This document shows positions 25,494 to 35,688 of a stretch of DNA of 64,000 bases, in pieces (within the stretch, counting starts at the first letter, position 1; each line of letters begins with the position of its first letter). Under the pieces are notes generated by a model. It saw only the letters and a list, made by a program, of their open reading frames with translations, was not told the origin of the DNA and did not search any database. This stretch comes from Burkholderia stabilis (GTDB lineage: Bacteria > Pseudomonadota > Gammaproteobacteria > Burkholderiales > Burkholderiaceae): positions 1,612,001-1,676,000 of the forward strand of contig NZ_CP016443.1 of the NCBI RefSeq assembly GCF_001742165.1, given 5' to 3'. The position numbers and the translations under genes were made by a program.

Positions 25494-26462
25494 CTACGCG
25501 TGTGGTGCGAGCAAAAAACCGCCGACCATCCGGTGCAGCCGCGCCGCCTGCGGGCTCGTCCCGAGCGCGCGCCAGCAGCCGTGCACCAGCCCCTCTCCCA
25601 TCCAGTAGTGCGCAGCCCCGCCGGCCGCGCGAATCCGTTCGACGTAGACGCGCGCATCGTCGCGCAGCGGATCGTGTTCCGCGCCGATCGCGAGCACCGG
25701 CGGCAAGCCGTCGAAACGCGCCGCCTCGAGCGGCACCGATGCGCGCAACAGCGGGTTGCCGTCCAGCAGTGCATCCGACGCGTCACCGTCCAACGGGCCG
25801 TCCCAGTACAGCGCGCGATAGCGATGCACGTCGTCGAGCGTCAGCATCGGCGCATGCGCTTCCGTTTCGCGCGCAGGCGATTGCGGTTCGAACCCGAGCA
25901 TCGGATAAACGAGCGCGATGCCGTCGATGCCGCCTTCGCCTGCATCGCGCAATGCAGTGGCGACGGCCGCCGCGAGCATGCCGCCCGCGCTGTCGCCGGC
26001 AAGCGTCAGCGGATGCACGCACGGCCCGAACGGCCCGCGCGTATCGCGCACCGCACGCGTGACGGCCAGGCAGTCGTCGAGCGCGGCCGGCGCGCGGTGC
26101 TCGGGCGCCAGCCGGTAGTCGACCGCAATCACGTCGAGCCCCGTATCGGCCGCCAGTTGCGCGGTAATCAGCGCGTGGCTGTCGAGCGAGCCGACGACGA
26201 AACCGCCGCCATGAAAGAACAGCACCGTGCCGCGCGGCGCGCCGTACGAGGCCGTATAGCGCCGCAGCGCGATCGCGTGCCCGTCCGGCGCGTGCCACAC
26301 CGCGTCCTGCTGCACGATGCCGGGCGGCAGCGCAGCAGGTGTCCACTCGGCCGCGAAGCGGTCGTACAGGCGGCGCTGCTCGGCGGCCGAACGCGCGGCC
26401 GCGTCGGCCGGATACCACGCGTCGACGGCCGTGACGAACGCCGCGATTTCCGGTTCGAGCAT
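25494..26462 (-). CDS. Alpha/beta hydrolase, HocS-like short-chain acylcarnitine hydrolase
   Basis: 322 residues of the hormone-sensitive-lipase-type alpha/beta hydrolase family: oxyanion motif FFHGGGFVVG, nucleophile GDSAGG, acid Asp in EHDPLRDD and His in GLVHGCW. The gene order caiX-cdhC-cdhA-cdhB followed by this hydrolase matches the Pseudomonas carnitine operon, where HocS frees carnitine from short-chain O-acylcarnitines. The start at 26462 (MLEPEIAAF) fits the family N-terminus. The specific role is from synteny. Confidence 0.78.
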   Translation of the reverse strand: MLEPEIAAFVTAVDAWYPADAAARSAAEQRRLYDRFAAEWTPAALPPGIVQQDAVWHAPDGHAIALRRYTASYGAPRGTVLFFHGGGFVVGSLDSHALITAQLAADTGLDVIAVDYRLAPEHRAPAALDDCLAVTRAVRDTRGPFGPCVHPLTLAGDSAGGMLAAAVATALRDAGEGGIDGIALVYPMLGFEPQSPARETEAHAPMLTLDDVHRYRALYWDGPLDGDASDALLDGNPLLRASVPLEAARFDGLPPVLAIGAEHDPLRDDARVYVERIRAAGGAAHYWMGEGLVHGCWRALGTSPQAARLHRMVGGFLLAPHA

Positions 26463-26491
26463 CGGATGCGTTCCGCGGTTGAAGGTAAACG

Positions 26492-26980
26492 CTAGCGGCG
26501 CGGCGGCAGGCCGATCACGCGGCCCGCATACGCAGGCGCCGCGCAATCGCGCTGCAACGCATGAAGCGCGGCCACGCGCTCGGCGACGTCGTCGTCGAAC
26601 GGCGCCGATTTCGCGCCGTCGCGCGTATCGACGTGCAGCAGCATCTGCTCGCTCGCCGATACCGCGTCGTCGTGCCCTTGCGCAAACAGTTCGAGGTACA
26701 GGTGCAGCCGCTTCGCGTCATGCGCGAGCACGCGCGCATCGACGCGCACCTGCGTGCCCTCCTTGATCTCGTGCAGATAGTTCACGTGCGCTTCGAGCGT
26801 ATAAACCGAGCGGCCCCGCTCGCGGCGCGCGGCGTCGTCGAGCCCGATGCGGTCCAGCAGCGCATCGGTCGCGAAGCTGAAGATCAGCAGGTAGAACGCG
26901 TCGCGCAGGTGGCCGTTGTAATCGACCCATTCGGGCCGCACCACGTCGCGGTATATCGTCAGCGGGGTATCGCCCGTCAT
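26492..26980 (-). CDS. cdhB: Betainyl-CoA thioesterase (hotdog fold)
   Basis: 162 residues, 4HBT hotdog thioesterase: VRPEWVDYNGHLRDAFYLLI at the N-terminus, YTLEAHVNYLHEIKEGTQV and a conserved late segment ASEQMLLHVDTRDG. In carnitine catabolism this enzyme releases glycine betaine from betainyl-CoA formed by the cleavage enzyme CdhC. It begins 5 bases after the cdhA stop, in the same operon. Confidence 0.85.
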   Translation of the reverse strand: MTGDTPLTIYRDVVRPEWVDYNGHLRDAFYLLIFSFATDALLDRIGLDDAARRERGRSVYTLEAHVNYLHEIKEGTQVRVDARVLAHDAKRLHLYLELFAQGHDDAVSASEQMLLHVDTRDGAKSAPFDDDVAERVAALHALQRDCAAPAYAGRVIGLPPRR

Positions 26981-26984
26981 CGTC

Positions 26985-27950
26985 TTAGTCCTCGAATCGC
27001 ATCCCGTGCCGCGCCTTCACCGCGGCGATCGATTTCAGCACCTCGGTGATGCACTCGTCGCGATAGCGCTCGAGCTCCTTGATGCTGCGCGTGCCCTGCT
27101 GCTCGGTCGTGCCTTCGACGACGCTGTCGATCAGCGCGTCGGTGAGCGTCGGCGCGACCAGCTTCGTCCACGGCAGTTCGAGCGCGGGGCCGAACTGCTG
27201 CATGAAGTGTCGCATGCCCGCGTCGCCGCCGGCCAGCGTGTAGGTCAGGAACGTGCCCATGAACGACCAGCGGATGCCCGCGCCGAAGCGGATCGCGTCG
27301 TCGATCTCGCCGGTCGTCGCGACGCCTTCGTTGACGAGGTGCAGCGCCTCGCGCCACAGCGCTTCGAGCAGCCGGTCCGCGATGAAGCCCGGCACTTCCT
27401 TGCGCACGTGCAGCGGCCGCATGCCGAGCTTGCGATAGATCTCCATCGCCGCTTCGACCGCTTCCGGCGACGTGCGCTCGCCGCCGAGCACTTCGACGAG
27501 CGGCAGCAGGTAGACCGGATTGAACGGATGGCCGACCACGCAGCGCTCGGGATGTGTCGCACGCGCGTAGAAATCCGTCGGCAGCAGCCCCGACGTCGAC
27601 GACGCGATGATCGCGTCGGGTTTCGCCGCGCGGCTGATCTGCTCGTGCAGTTCGAGCTTCAGCGCCTCGCGCTCGGGCGCGCTTTCCTGGATGAAATCCG
27701 CGTCGGCGACGCACGCTTCGATCGTCGGCACGAAACGCAGCCGCGCGGGATCGGCGCCCGGCGCGAGGCCGACGCGTTCGAGCGCCGGCCACGCGTTCGC
27801 GACGTTCGCGCGCAACCGCGCTTCCGCGCCCGGCGCGGGGTCCCACACGACCACGTCGAGACCGTGCGCGAGCGCGCGGGAAATCCACCCGCTGCCGATC
27901 ACGCCGGTGCCGATGGCGGCGAACGTCTTGATGTCGGTCTTCACTGCCAT
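26985..27950 (-). CDS. cdhA: L-carnitine 3-dehydrogenase
   Basis: 321 residues, 3-hydroxyacyl-CoA dehydrogenase fold: Rossmann motif [40 protein letters not shown] and a helical C-terminal dimerisation domain. These match L-carnitine dehydrogenases, which oxidise L-carnitine to 3-dehydrocarnitine with NAD. The start at 27950 is preferred because AAGGA lies 8 bases upstream; the Met at 27959 abuts the ribosome site. It lies between cdhC and cdhB. Confidence 0.88.
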   Translation of the reverse strand: MAVKTDIKTFAAIGTGVIGSGWISRALAHGLDVVVWDPAPGAEARLRANVANAWPALERVGLAPGADPARLRFVPTIEACVADADFIQESAPEREALKLELHEQISRAAKPDAIIASSTSGLLPTDFYARATHPERCVVGHPFNPVYLLPLVEVLGGERTSPEAVEAAMEIYRKLGMRPLHVRKEVPGFIADRLLEALWREALHLVNEGVATTGEIDDAIRFGAGIRWSFMGTFLTYTLAGGDAGMRHFMQQFGPALELPWTKLVAPTLTDALIDSVVEGTTEQQGTRSIKELERYRDECITEVLKSIAAVKARHGMRFED

Positions 27951-28033
27951 GTCACGCATCCTTCGAATCAGGGGAAATCGGTCGGCGGACGCGCCCGTGC
28001 GCGCCGCCGTGTCGTATCAGTCAGCGAAACCAC

Positions 28034-28963
28034 TCACGCGAATTCGGCGATCGCGCGGCGTTCGAGCGCACGCTCGCCGCGCGCCGGCAGGCCGAGCTTG
28101 CGGCGGCCTTCGGCCGGCGTCAGCACGCGGCCGCCGAGCCGCTCGACGATCTCTCTCGCGCGCTCGACGAGCGTGCCGTTGGTCGCGTGCACGCCGCGAT
28201 CGAGCCAGACGTTGTCCTCAAGGCCGACGCGCACGTGCCCGCCGAGCAGCATCGCCTGCGCGACCATCGGCATCTGCATGCGGCCGATCCCGAAGCCGGC
28301 CCAGTGCGCGCCCGGCGGCAGGTTGTCGACCATCGCCTTCATCGTGCCCGTATCGGCCGGCGCACCCCACGGAATACCGAGGCAAAGCTGGAACAGCGGC
28401 GGATCGTCGAGCAGCCCTTCCTTCAACAGCTGCTTCGCGAACCACAGATGGCCCGTGTCGAAAATCTCCAGCTCCGGCTTCACGCCGAGTTCCTGGATGC
28501 GCTTCGCGCCGGCGCGCAATTGCGCGGGCGTCGATACGTAGATGTAGTCGCCGTCGCCGAAATTCAGCGTGCCGCAGTCGAGCGTGCAGATCTCGGGCAA
28601 CAGCTCCTCGACGTGCGCGAGGCGCGTGAGGCCGCCGACGAGATCGGTGCCTTTGCCGAAGCGCATCGGGTCTTCGCCGGGGCCGATCTCGAGATCGCCG
28701 CCCATGCCGGCCGTCAGGTTGATGATCACGTCGACGTCGGCCGAGCGGATGCGGTCGACCACTTCGCGGTACAGGTTCGGGTCGCGGCTGCCGCGCCCCG
28801 TCTGCGGATCGCGCACGTGGCAGTGCGCGACGGTCGCGCCGGCCTTCGCGGCCTCGATCGCGGCGGCCGCGATCTCCTTCGGCGTGACCGGAATCGCCGG
28901 GTGCTTGCCGACCGTATCGCCCGCGCCGGTCACGGCGCAGGTGATGATGACGTCATGGTTCAT
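28034..28963 (-). CDS. cdhC: 3-dehydrocarnitine:acetyl-CoA trimethylamine transferase (BKACE family)
   Basis: 309 residues of the beta-keto acid cleavage enzyme (DUF849) family. The opening [20 protein letters not shown], the zinc-binding HxH in [14 protein letters not shown] and [14 protein letters not shown] are diagnostic. The enzyme splits 3-dehydrocarnitine with acetyl-CoA to acetoacetate and betainyl-CoA. It precedes cdhA by 83 bases and follows the substrate-binding protein gene. Confidence 0.9.
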   Translation of the reverse strand: MNHDVIITCAVTGAGDTVGKHPAIPVTPKEIAAAAIEAAKAGATVAHCHVRDPQTGRGSRDPNLYREVVDRIRSADVDVIINLTAGMGGDLEIGPGEDPMRFGKGTDLVGGLTRLAHVEELLPEICTLDCGTLNFGDGDYIYVSTPAQLRAGAKRIQELGVKPELEIFDTGHLWFAKQLLKEGLLDDPPLFQLCLGIPWGAPADTGTMKAMVDNLPPGAHWAGFGIGRMQMPMVAQAMLLGGHVRVGLEDNVWLDRGVHATNGTLVERAREIVERLGGRVLTPAEGRRKLGLPARGERALERRAIAEFA

Positions 28964-29024
28964 GCTGGATGCCTCGCTTGATTCGGGTTGTATCGCATTG
29001 CGGGTGTTTCGCTGGCGCGGGCCG

Positions 29025-29978
29025 TCACAGGCCGAGATACGCCTTCACGGCCGGCAGCCCGTCCTTGCCGTCGTACGTCTTGACGCCCGCGAGCCACGCA
29101 TCGAGCACCTGCGGATTCTTCTTCAGGTACGCCTTCGCGGCCTCGGCCGGCTTCGTCTTGTTCATCACCGACTGCATCAGCTGGTTCTCGAGCTGCGTCG
29201 AGAAGCGCAGGTTCGTGACGAGCTTGCCCGCGTTCGGGCAGCGGCCGATGAAATCGGGCGCGGTCAGCGTGTACACGCGCGCTTCGCCGTAGTTCGGCCC
29301 GAACGAAGCGTCGCCGCCGGACAGGTAGTTCATGCTGAGCTGGATGTTCATCGGATGAGGCTCCCAGCCCAAAAACACGACCCATTTCTTCTCGCGGATC
29401 GCGCGCTCGACCGTCACCAGCATCCCGGCTTCGCTCGATTCGACGAGCTTGAAGCCGCCGAGCCCGTACTGGTTCGTGTCGATCATTTTCTGGATCGTCG
29501 CGTTCGCGCTGCTGCCCGGCTCGATCCCGTAGATCTTGCCGTCCAGTTCCGCGCGGTGCTTCGCGATGTCCTCGAAGGTCTTCAGGCCGGCCTGGTATTC
29601 GTAGCTCGGCACCGCGAGCGTCGCCTTCGCGCCCGACAGGTTCGGCGGCTCGACGACGTTGATCGACTTGCTGTCGAGGAACGGCTGGAGCTGCTTCTGC
29701 TGCACGGGCCACCAGTAGCCGAGCGACACGTCGAGCTGCTTGCTCTTGAGCCCGGCGAACGAGATCGGCACCGACGCGATCGTCGTCGTCGGCTTGTAGC
29801 CGAGCGCCTCGAACACGGTCGACGCGAGCGCCGTGGTCGACGTGATGTCGGTCCAGCCGATATCCGCGAAACGCACGGTGCGGCAGGTCGCGGCATCCGT
29901 TTCGGCCAGCGCCGCATTCGTGAACGCGCCTGTCGCCAGCACGGCCGCGGCTAGCGCGGCGATCTTCGTCGACTTCAT
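29025..29978 (-). CDS. caiX: Carnitine/betaine ABC transporter substrate-binding protein
   Basis: 317 residues. A Sec signal peptide ([18 protein letters not shown], cleavage near ALA-ET) precedes an OpuAC/ProX-type domain: [32 protein letters not shown] and [15 protein letters not shown] contain the aromatic residues that cage quaternary amines. The start at 29978 has GGGAGG upstream. It is the first gene of the carnitine operon. An IS5-family element ends 150 bases upstream of the ATG, inside or just above the promoter region. Confidence 0.88.
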   Translation of the reverse strand: MKSTKIAALAAAVLATGAFTNAALAETDAATCRTVRFADIGWTDITSTTALASTVFEALGYKPTTTIASVPISFAGLKSKQLDVSLGYWWPVQQKQLQPFLDSKSINVVEPPNLSGAKATLAVPSYEYQAGLKTFEDIAKHRAELDGKIYGIEPGSSANATIQKMIDTNQYGLGGFKLVESSEAGMLVTVERAIREKKWVVFLGWEPHPMNIQLSMNYLSGGDASFGPNYGEARVYTLTAPDFIGRCPNAGKLVTNLRFSTQLENQLMQSVMNKTKPAEAAKAYLKKNPQVLDAWLAGVKTYDGKDGLPAVKAYLGL

Positions 29979-30128
29979 GGTTCCTCCCGGTTGGACTGGT
30001 GGGCAGCCGGTGCGCGGGGTGTGCGCCGGCCTGCATCGTGGGAGTAAAAGTAACGAGCCATATTCGCCACGAAAAGACCGCCGGCGACCTGTTCTTGACT
30101 GTTTGCGACTATGCGTGGAAACCACTAG

Positions 30129-31337
30129 GGAAACGCTGATTTATTCGGCTCGGCGGTCATCGCAGACGTAGCCGAGGACGTTTAGAAGACAGCTCACGGA
30201 ACGGACCCACGACGATGAAGAGGCAGATCGGCTTCGCGGAAGCGGAAATTGCAGGCAAGAAGCGAGTGACGAGGCGCCAACGCTTCCTGGAAGAGATGGA
30301 GAAGGTCGTTCCGTGGCAGCGCTTGCTGTCGGCCATCGAACCGCACTATCCGAAGGGCACGCGAGGTCGCCCGCCGATTGGCCTTGAGCGGATGCTGCGA
30401 ATCTACTTCGTGCAACAGTGGTACGGACTGTCGGACGAAGGACTGGAAGACGCGCTGTATGACAGCATCACGCTGCGAGCCTTCGCCGGCATCGATCTGG
30501 CGATCGAGAACGTGCCTGATGCAACCACGCTGTTGAAGTTCCGGCGCCTGCTGATCGAACACGAACTGACACGGAAGTTGTTCGACGAGATTGGCATCTC
30601 GCTGTGCGAGCGTGGGCTGATGATGAAGGAAGGCACGCTGGTTGACGCGACGATCATTGAAGCGCCGCCGTCGACCAAGAATGCCGGGAAGAGCCGTGAC
30701 CCGGAAATGCATCAAACGAAGAAGGGCAACGAATGGCACTTTGGCATGAAAGCCCACATTGGCGTCGACGCCGACTCGGGCCTGATTCACAGTGTGGTTG
30801 GCACGGCGGCCAACGTGTCGGATGTATCGCAAGCTCATGCCCTGCTGCACGGGCATGAAGAGCAGGTGTTCGCCGACGCGGGCTACATTGGCGTCGACAA
30901 GCGCGAGGAAATGGCGGGCAAGGCCGTGAAGTGGCACGTCGCTGCCAGGCGGGGAAAGATCAAGGCGATGCAAGAAGGAGCGCTGAAGGACCTGGTGATC
31001 GCGCTCGAGCGAACCAAGGCGCAGATCCGTTGGCGGGTTGAGCATCCGTTTCATATCGTCAAGAATCTGTTTCAGCATCGCAAGACCCGATACAAGGGCT
31101 TGGCCAAGAACACCGCGCAACTGTTCAGCCTGTTCGCTCTGGCGAATCTGGTGATTGCGCGAAATCTGTTGCGATCGGTCCATGGGAGCAGTCCGTCATG
31201 CGTATGAAAAATGCGAGCAGGGAGGCTCGCTTACGCGCCAAATTCACTGAATTGAGCGCCGATTCGCTTCGTCATCCAGAAAATTTGAAGCCATCTCGCC
31301 TGCAACTTCGGAAGTTGGTCCATTGATCAGCGTTTCC
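30129..31337 (+). mobile_element. IS5-family insertion sequence, copy 1
   Basis: A 1209-bp element with 12-bp terminal inverted repeats (GGAAACGCTGAT at 30129-30140 and its complement at 31326-31337) and a flanking CTAG duplication at 30125-30128 and 31338-31341. The YTAR-type target and the single 330-residue DDE transposase fit the IS5 group. It is nearly identical to the copy at 36305-37514 but one base shorter: a G run after the transposase has three rather than four Gs. Confidence 0.93.
30215..31207 (+). CDS. IS5-family transposase, copy 1
   Basis: 330 residues, DDE transposase with the catalytic residues in TLVDATIIEAP, FADAGYIGVDKRE and VEHPFHIVKN (Glu276 with Lys seven residues on). 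It is full length. It differs from copy 2 at residue 273, where it has Trp (codon 31031-31033) instead of Ser, three residues before the catalytic Glu. Confidence 0.95.
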   Translation: MKRQIGFAEAEIAGKKRVTRRQRFLEEMEKVVPWQRLLSAIEPHYPKGTRGRPPIGLERMLRIYFVQQWYGLSDEGLEDALYDSITLRAFAGIDLAIENVPDATTLLKFRRLLIEHELTRKLFDEIGISLCERGLMMKEGTLVDATIIEAPPSTKNAGKSRDPEMHQTKKGNEWHFGMKAHIGVDADSGLIHSVVGTAANVSDVSQAHALLHGHEEQVFADAGYIGVDKREEMAGKAVKWHVAARRGKIKAMQEGALKDLVIALERTKAQIRWRVEHPFHIVKNLFQHRKTRYKGLAKNTAQLFSLFALANLVIARNLLRSVHGSSPSCV

Positions 31338-31341
31338 CTAG

Positions 31342-31639
31342 GTTTCGCTCGAGGCTTGTCGGATGGCGGTTTGTGGCTTTTACGGGCGGCGAAGGGGTTG
31401 CCCGGATGCGGCGTGCGGCTTTCGAATCGGCGCGCGGAGGCTGACAAATTCCGGACACATTCTGCGGCGCCGTCGATCGGCCCTATGCTGGGTACCGTCG
31501 GGGCGTCCGGTGGCGGCGGGCAGTGGCCGCGGCCGGTTCGAGCCCGATCTTGCGCGCCGTCGGCATCGACGCTTTGCGATGCCGTCGCGCCCGGCCATCA
31601 CCCCATGCGTATCCGGCCCGACCCGCCACGGACAACATC
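31342..31639. other. Intergenic stretch right of IS copy 1
   Basis: About 300 bases beyond the IS. No convincing gene, hairpin or promoter is seen. Before the IS inserted this was probably part of the upstream region of the carnitine operon. Confidence 0.4.
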
Positions 31640-31804
31640 ATGCTTCCCGTTATCTTTCTCGTCGCCGTTTTCGCGATCATCGTGACCATGCAGCGCGGCG
31701 TAATCCGCGGCGCGGATGTGCAGCTTCGCGCGCGCTTCGACGCGGAAGGCCCGCGTGGAGAAACGTCGCGACGGTTGATGCGTGAATCGGGATACCGCGT
31801 CTGA
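31640..31804 (+). CDS. Small predicted membrane protein (54 aa)
   Basis: A short frame beginning with a hydrophobic helix (MLPVIFLVAVFAIIVTMQRG) and a charged cytoplasmic tail. No family recognised. It converges on the LysR gene ending at 31823. The single clear transmembrane segment supports a real gene, but there is no strong ribosome site and the length is small. Confidence 0.38.
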   Translation: MLPVIFLVAVFAIIVTMQRGVIRGADVQLRARFDAEGPRGETSRRLMRESGYRV

Positions 31805-31822
31805 GGATCGGCGGCCGTTCAG

Positions 31823-32725
31823 CTAACCGAGAAGTCTCGCCGTCGTCCGCACGATTTCGTCGACGAACACCCTGATCGTCGGGTGGCTGCGCTCTCCGCG
31901 GCGATAGGCGACGTAGATCTTGCGGCGGACCTCCGGCTTCAGCTTGATCCATGCAACGCCCGCCGGCGCACGCAGCACCCTGAGCCCCGGGGCGACCGAC
32001 ACCGAACAGCCGGACGCCACCATCGCTTCGACCATTTCGGACCCGCGGCATTTGGCGTTGATCCGCGGCTCGTACCCGGCACGGCGGCACAGATCGGCGA
32101 CGAAGCGGCCGAACGTGCTCCACGTCGATTCGATCGCCCAGGTTTCCTGCCGGAGATCGGCGATGGTCAGCGACGATTTTTTGCTCAGAGGATGATCGGT
32201 CGCGACTGCCACGTACAGCGCATCCTCCGCCAGCGGCACGACCTCGATGTTCTCCCGGTTATTGCCGGCTGCGATCGAAAGATCGTCGATCAATGCGATG
32301 TCCGCTCGCCACGACCGCAGCGCCGCGACCGCATCGATCGGCTCCAGTTCTTCGATTTCGATCGAGAGGCGCGGAAACGCGCGGCGCAATTCCTTGACCG
32401 TATCGGGAAGCACCACGGAAGCGATCGACGGAAACGCGGCGACGCGCAGCTCTCCCGCAATCTCGCGTCGCAGTTCCGCCAGTTCCGAGCGCGCCTCGTC
32501 GAGCACGACCATGACCCGCTCGGCATACCCGGCCAACGCGTGCCCGGCGGGCGTCAGCCTGACCCCGCGGCCAACGCGCTCCGTCAGCTCGACGCCGGCC
32601 TCCTCTTCCAGTTGTGCGATCTGCTGCGACACCGCCGATGGCGTCAGGAACAGCGCCTCGGCGGCGGCGGCCATCGTGCCGCACCGCTCCAGTTCCAGCA
32701 GCGCCCGCAATCGTCCGACGTCCAC
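31823..32725 (-). CDS. LysR-family transcriptional regulator
   Basis: 300 residues. The N-terminal helix-turn-helix is MAAAAEALFLTPSAVSQQIA followed by LEEEAGVELTERVGRGVRLT; the effector domain spans about 90-295. It is divergent from the DUF3563 gene and the alanine racemase gene, so regulation of those genes, or of itself from the shared 176-base gap, is plausible. The inducer is unknown. Confidence 0.88.
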   Translation of the reverse strand: MDVGRLRALLELERCGTMAAAAEALFLTPSAVSQQIAQLEEEAGVELTERVGRGVRLTPAGHALAGYAERVMVVLDEARSELAELRREIAGELRVAAFPSIASVVLPDTVKELRRAFPRLSIEIEELEPIDAVAALRSWRADIALIDDLSIAAGNNRENIEVVPLAEDALYVAVATDHPLSKKSSLTIADLRQETWAIESTWSTFGRFVADLCRRAGYEPRINAKCRGSEMVEAMVASGCSVSVAPGLRVLRAPAGVAWIKLKPEVRRKIYVAYRRGERSHPTIRVFVDEIVRTTARLLG

Positions 32726-32785
32726 CGTGCATCTCCCTTAACGTCCAATTGAACAATAACGCTAATGTATTACTCCAAAATTGAT

Positions 32786-32805
32786 AAATATACGTGAGCA
32801 TATTT
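32786..32805. promoter_or_regulatory. Inverted repeat in the LysR divergent promoter
   Basis: AAATAT-N8-ATATTT with 6-bp arms in the AT-rich gap between lysR (minus) and the DUF3563 gene (plus). The spacing is compatible with a LysR-type site, but this is pattern matching only. Confidence 0.35.
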
Positions 32806-32901
32806 GCTGTCTACAGTCCGGATAGCAGCAGCCGGAAACGAATGTGCCCACAGCGCTTCCGGCCAACTGCTTCCCTTGCGAGCCCATTGCCGGAGGTCGT
32901 C

Positions 32902-33039
32902 ATGCTGAACTTCCTTCTCACCCGGATGACGCGCTGGTTCGAGCGCACCGAACAACGACGGAACGAACGGCCCCTCGCCGACACGCGCGACCTGGCCGAG
33001 CTGGAACGCCGAATGCGCTCGCTGGAAAGATGCCGCTGA
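32902..33039 (+). CDS. DUF3563 small protein (45 aa)
   Basis: 45 residues, [20 protein letters not shown] followed by the conserved [17 protein letters not shown] tail. This matches the DUF3563 family of tiny Burkholderiales proteins of unknown function. GGAGG lies 5 bases before the ATG. It precedes alr by 86 bases on the same strand. Confidence 0.78.
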   Translation: MLNFLLTRMTRWFERTEQRRNERPLADTRDLAELERRMRSLERCR

Positions 33040-33125
33040 TCGAAGGCCGGCTCCCGGGCCGGCCAGCCTCTTTGCCTTGTTCACTCAAACCGGTGCGCTT
33101 GATACGCACCGCCCCCGGAGCATCC

Positions 33126-34229
33126 ATGCCACGCCCGATTTCCGCGCACATCCATCTCGACGCCATCCGGCACAACCTTCGTGTAGCCAAACGCATGGCG
33201 GCATCGTCGCGCGTTTGGGCCGTCATCAAGGCCAACGCCTACGGTCACGGCGTCGCGCACATCTGTCCTGCGCTCGCGGAAGCGGACGGTATCGCGCTGC
33301 TGGATCTCGACGAGGCCGTGCGCGTGCGCGAGCAGGGCTGGACCAAACCGATCCTGCTGCTCGAAGGCATTTTCGAACCCGGCGATATCGAGATCGCGGA
33401 CCATCATCGGCTGACCGTTACGGTTCACTGCGACGAACAACTCGCGCTGCTGAACGCGGCCAGCCCGCGCGAGCGTATCGATATCCAGTTGAAGATGAAC
33501 TCGGGCATGAACCGGCTCGGCTTCCGGCCGCGCGAATACCGGCACGCATGGCAGCGCGCATCGGACATCCAGGCCATCGGCTCGATCGGCCTCATGAGCC
33601 ACTTCGCGAATGCAGATGACGGCAGCGTCGGCCGGCAGATCGACGAATTCGACAGCGCCACACGCGATCTGCCCGGCACGCGATCGCTGTCGAATTCCGC
33701 TGCCGTGTTGTGGCATCCGCGTGCACACCGCGACTGGGTGCGGCCGGGAACGATGCTCTATGGTGCTTCACCGACGGGGTGCGCCCGCGATATCGACGGT
33801 TTCTCGTTGCACGCCGCGATGACACTGGCAAGCCGCATCATCGGCATCCAGACACTCGAAGCCGGTGAGGCGACCGGTTATGGCAGCGCTTTCACGGCGG
33901 CTCGTCCGACGAAGATCGGCGTGGTCGCATGCGGCTATGCGGACGGCTATCCGCGTCATGCGCCGGAAGGAACGCCGGTGCTGGTGGAAGGGGTGCGCAC
34001 ACGCGTCGTCGGGCGTGTATCGATGGACATGCTCACCGTCGATCTCACGCCTTGCCCGTCGGCCGGCATCGGTTCGCCGGTGGAGCTGTGGGGACAACGA
34101 ATCAAGGTCGACACGGTAGCCGAGCCATCGGGCACGATCGGTTATGAGCTGATGTGTGCGCTCGCGCCGCGCGTGCCCGTGCGCATCGATGCGCTTACAT
34201 CGAGCGGGCTCGAACTTCACTCCGCTTGA
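33126..34229 (+). CDS. alr: Alanine racemase
   Basis: 367 residues, PLP-dependent fold type III. The PLP lysine is K35 in [13 protein letters not shown]; the opposite-face catalytic Tyr is in [20 protein letters not shown] is the conserved C-terminal signature. It interconverts L- and D-alanine. Placement beside a LysR gene and between two IS copies suggests an accessory, possibly catabolic or stress-related, racemase rather than the housekeeping gene, but that is inference. The start at 33126 gives the normal N-terminus. Confidence 0.92.
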   Translation: MPRPISAHIHLDAIRHNLRVAKRMAASSRVWAVIKANAYGHGVAHICPALAEADGIALLDLDEAVRVREQGWTKPILLLEGIFEPGDIEIADHHRLTVTVHCDEQLALLNAASPRERIDIQLKMNSGMNRLGFRPREYRHAWQRASDIQAIGSIGLMSHFANADDGSVGRQIDEFDSATRDLPGTRSLSNSAAVLWHPRAHRDWVRPGTMLYGASPTGCARDIDGFSLHAAMTLASRIIGIQTLEAGEATGYGSAFTAARPTKIGVVACGYADGYPRHAPEGTPVLVEGVRTRVVGRVSMDMLTVDLTPCPSAGIGSPVELWGQRIKVDTVAEPSGTIGYELMCALAPRVPVRIDALTSSGLELHSA

Positions 34230-34492
34230 TCGTCGTCGACTTGTCGCCGGGGAACGACTGATCGATCCCGATCGACCGGGCTTGGCGGACTGAGCGGCGC
34301 GATCGAAGCTCGCGCTGTTCAATGCGCCGGACAACCGCCGTTGTCGACCGCCCGCGTGCACGAATCCAACGCGAAAACTGAAAGACTGAATTGCCGGTTC
34401 GCGCGTGATTGGCGCAGATATATTGTCGACGACCAGCCCTCTACAGAAGGACTGCGAACAATATCCGTCAACCCCGTTCGAGAATTCCATCC

Positions 34493-35608
34493 ATGAATAA
34501 AACGACACGGCTGCTGCGCATGACTTGCGCACTCGCCTGCTGCGGCCTGTTCACCCACGCGCATGCGCAAAGCAGCGTCACGCTGTACGGCATCATCGAT
34601 ACCGGCATCGACTTCGCGTCGAACGTCGGCGACCAGCACCTGTGGCAGATGGCGAGCGGCGTCAGCGCCGGCAGCCGCTGGGGGCTGCGCGGCAAGGAAG
34701 ATCTCGGCGGCGGGCTCGCGGCGATCTTCGATCTCGAAAGCGGCTTCAATTCCACGAACGGCGGGCTCGGCAGCGGCCTCGCGTTCTCCCGCAACGCGTA
34801 CGTCGGGCTGTCGAGCGAGCGCATGGGCACGCTGACGCTCGGCCGCCAGTGGGACCCGATCGTCGACCTGATCGAGCCGTACTCGCTGAACAGCTATTAC
34901 GGGGGCTGGTATTTCTCGCACCCGAACGACATGGACAACCTCGACAACGGCTTCGCGCTCAGCAATGCGGTGAAGTACACGAGCCCGACGATCGCCGGCT
35001 TCACCGGCGAGGCGCTCTACTCGTTCGGCGGCCAGCCCGGCCGCTTCTCCGACAATTCCGCCTACAGCGCGGCCGTCGCGTACACGAACGGGCCGTTCTC
35101 GGCCGGCGTCGGTTATCTGCGCGTCAACGATCCGGAGCAGGCGGTCCAGAGCTACCAGAACGGCAGCGGATACACGAACGCGGTGTACGGCAACGCCCTC
35201 GAGAACGCCCGCAGCCAGAACATCTTCGCGGCAGGCGCGTCGTACCAGCTCGGCATCGTCAAGCCGATGGGCAACTTCACCAACGTCGATTTCCAGCAAG
35301 GCGACGACGAGCAGGACGTGAAGTTCCAGAACTACGAAATCGCCGGCACGCTCGCCGCGACGAGCCAGCTCGATTTCGGTCTCGGCTATACCTACACGAC
35401 CGGCCGCGACCACGCGACCGGCCAGGAGCCCAAATACCGCCAGTTGAACGCAAGCGCTGAATACGAATTGTCGAAGCGCACGGCGGTCTACGCGCTCGCG
35501 GCATTGCAGATGGCATCGGGCGGCGCCGTCGCGCAGGTCGCGGGTTTCGACCCGTCGTCGAACGGCCGGCAGGCAGTCGGCCGGATCGGGCTGCGTCACA
35601 CGTTCTAG
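34493..35608 (+). CDS. Gram-negative porin (OmpC/Omp38-like)
   Basis: 371 residues. The signal peptide ends HAHAQ, then SSVTLYGIIDTGIDFASNV, the classical Burkholderia porin start. GSRWGLRGKEDLGGGLAAIF and the terminal Phe in GRIGLRHTF mark a 16-stranded trimeric outer-membrane barrel. It has its own 260-base upstream region and probably its own promoter. Substrate preference cannot be told. Confidence 0.92.
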   Translation: MNKTTRLLRMTCALACCGLFTHAHAQSSVTLYGIIDTGIDFASNVGDQHLWQMASGVSAGSRWGLRGKEDLGGGLAAIFDLESGFNSTNGGLGSGLAFSRNAYVGLSSERMGTLTLGRQWDPIVDLIEPYSLNSYYGGWYFSHPNDMDNLDNGFALSNAVKYTSPTIAGFTGEALYSFGGQPGRFSDNSAYSAAVAYTNGPFSAGVGYLRVNDPEQAVQSYQNGSGYTNAVYGNALENARSQNIFAAGASYQLGIVKPMGNFTNVDFQQGDDEQDVKFQNYEIAGTLAATSQLDFGLGYTYTTGRDHATGQEPKYRQLNASAEYELSKRTAVYALAALQMASGGAVAQVAGFDPSSNGRQAVGRIGLRHTF

Positions 35609-35688
35609 GCGGAGTTGCGCCGCGCTCGGCTTCCGGTGTTCACGAAAGTCGAGCGCAGCGGCGCTGCCATCCGATACCGTGCCCACCT

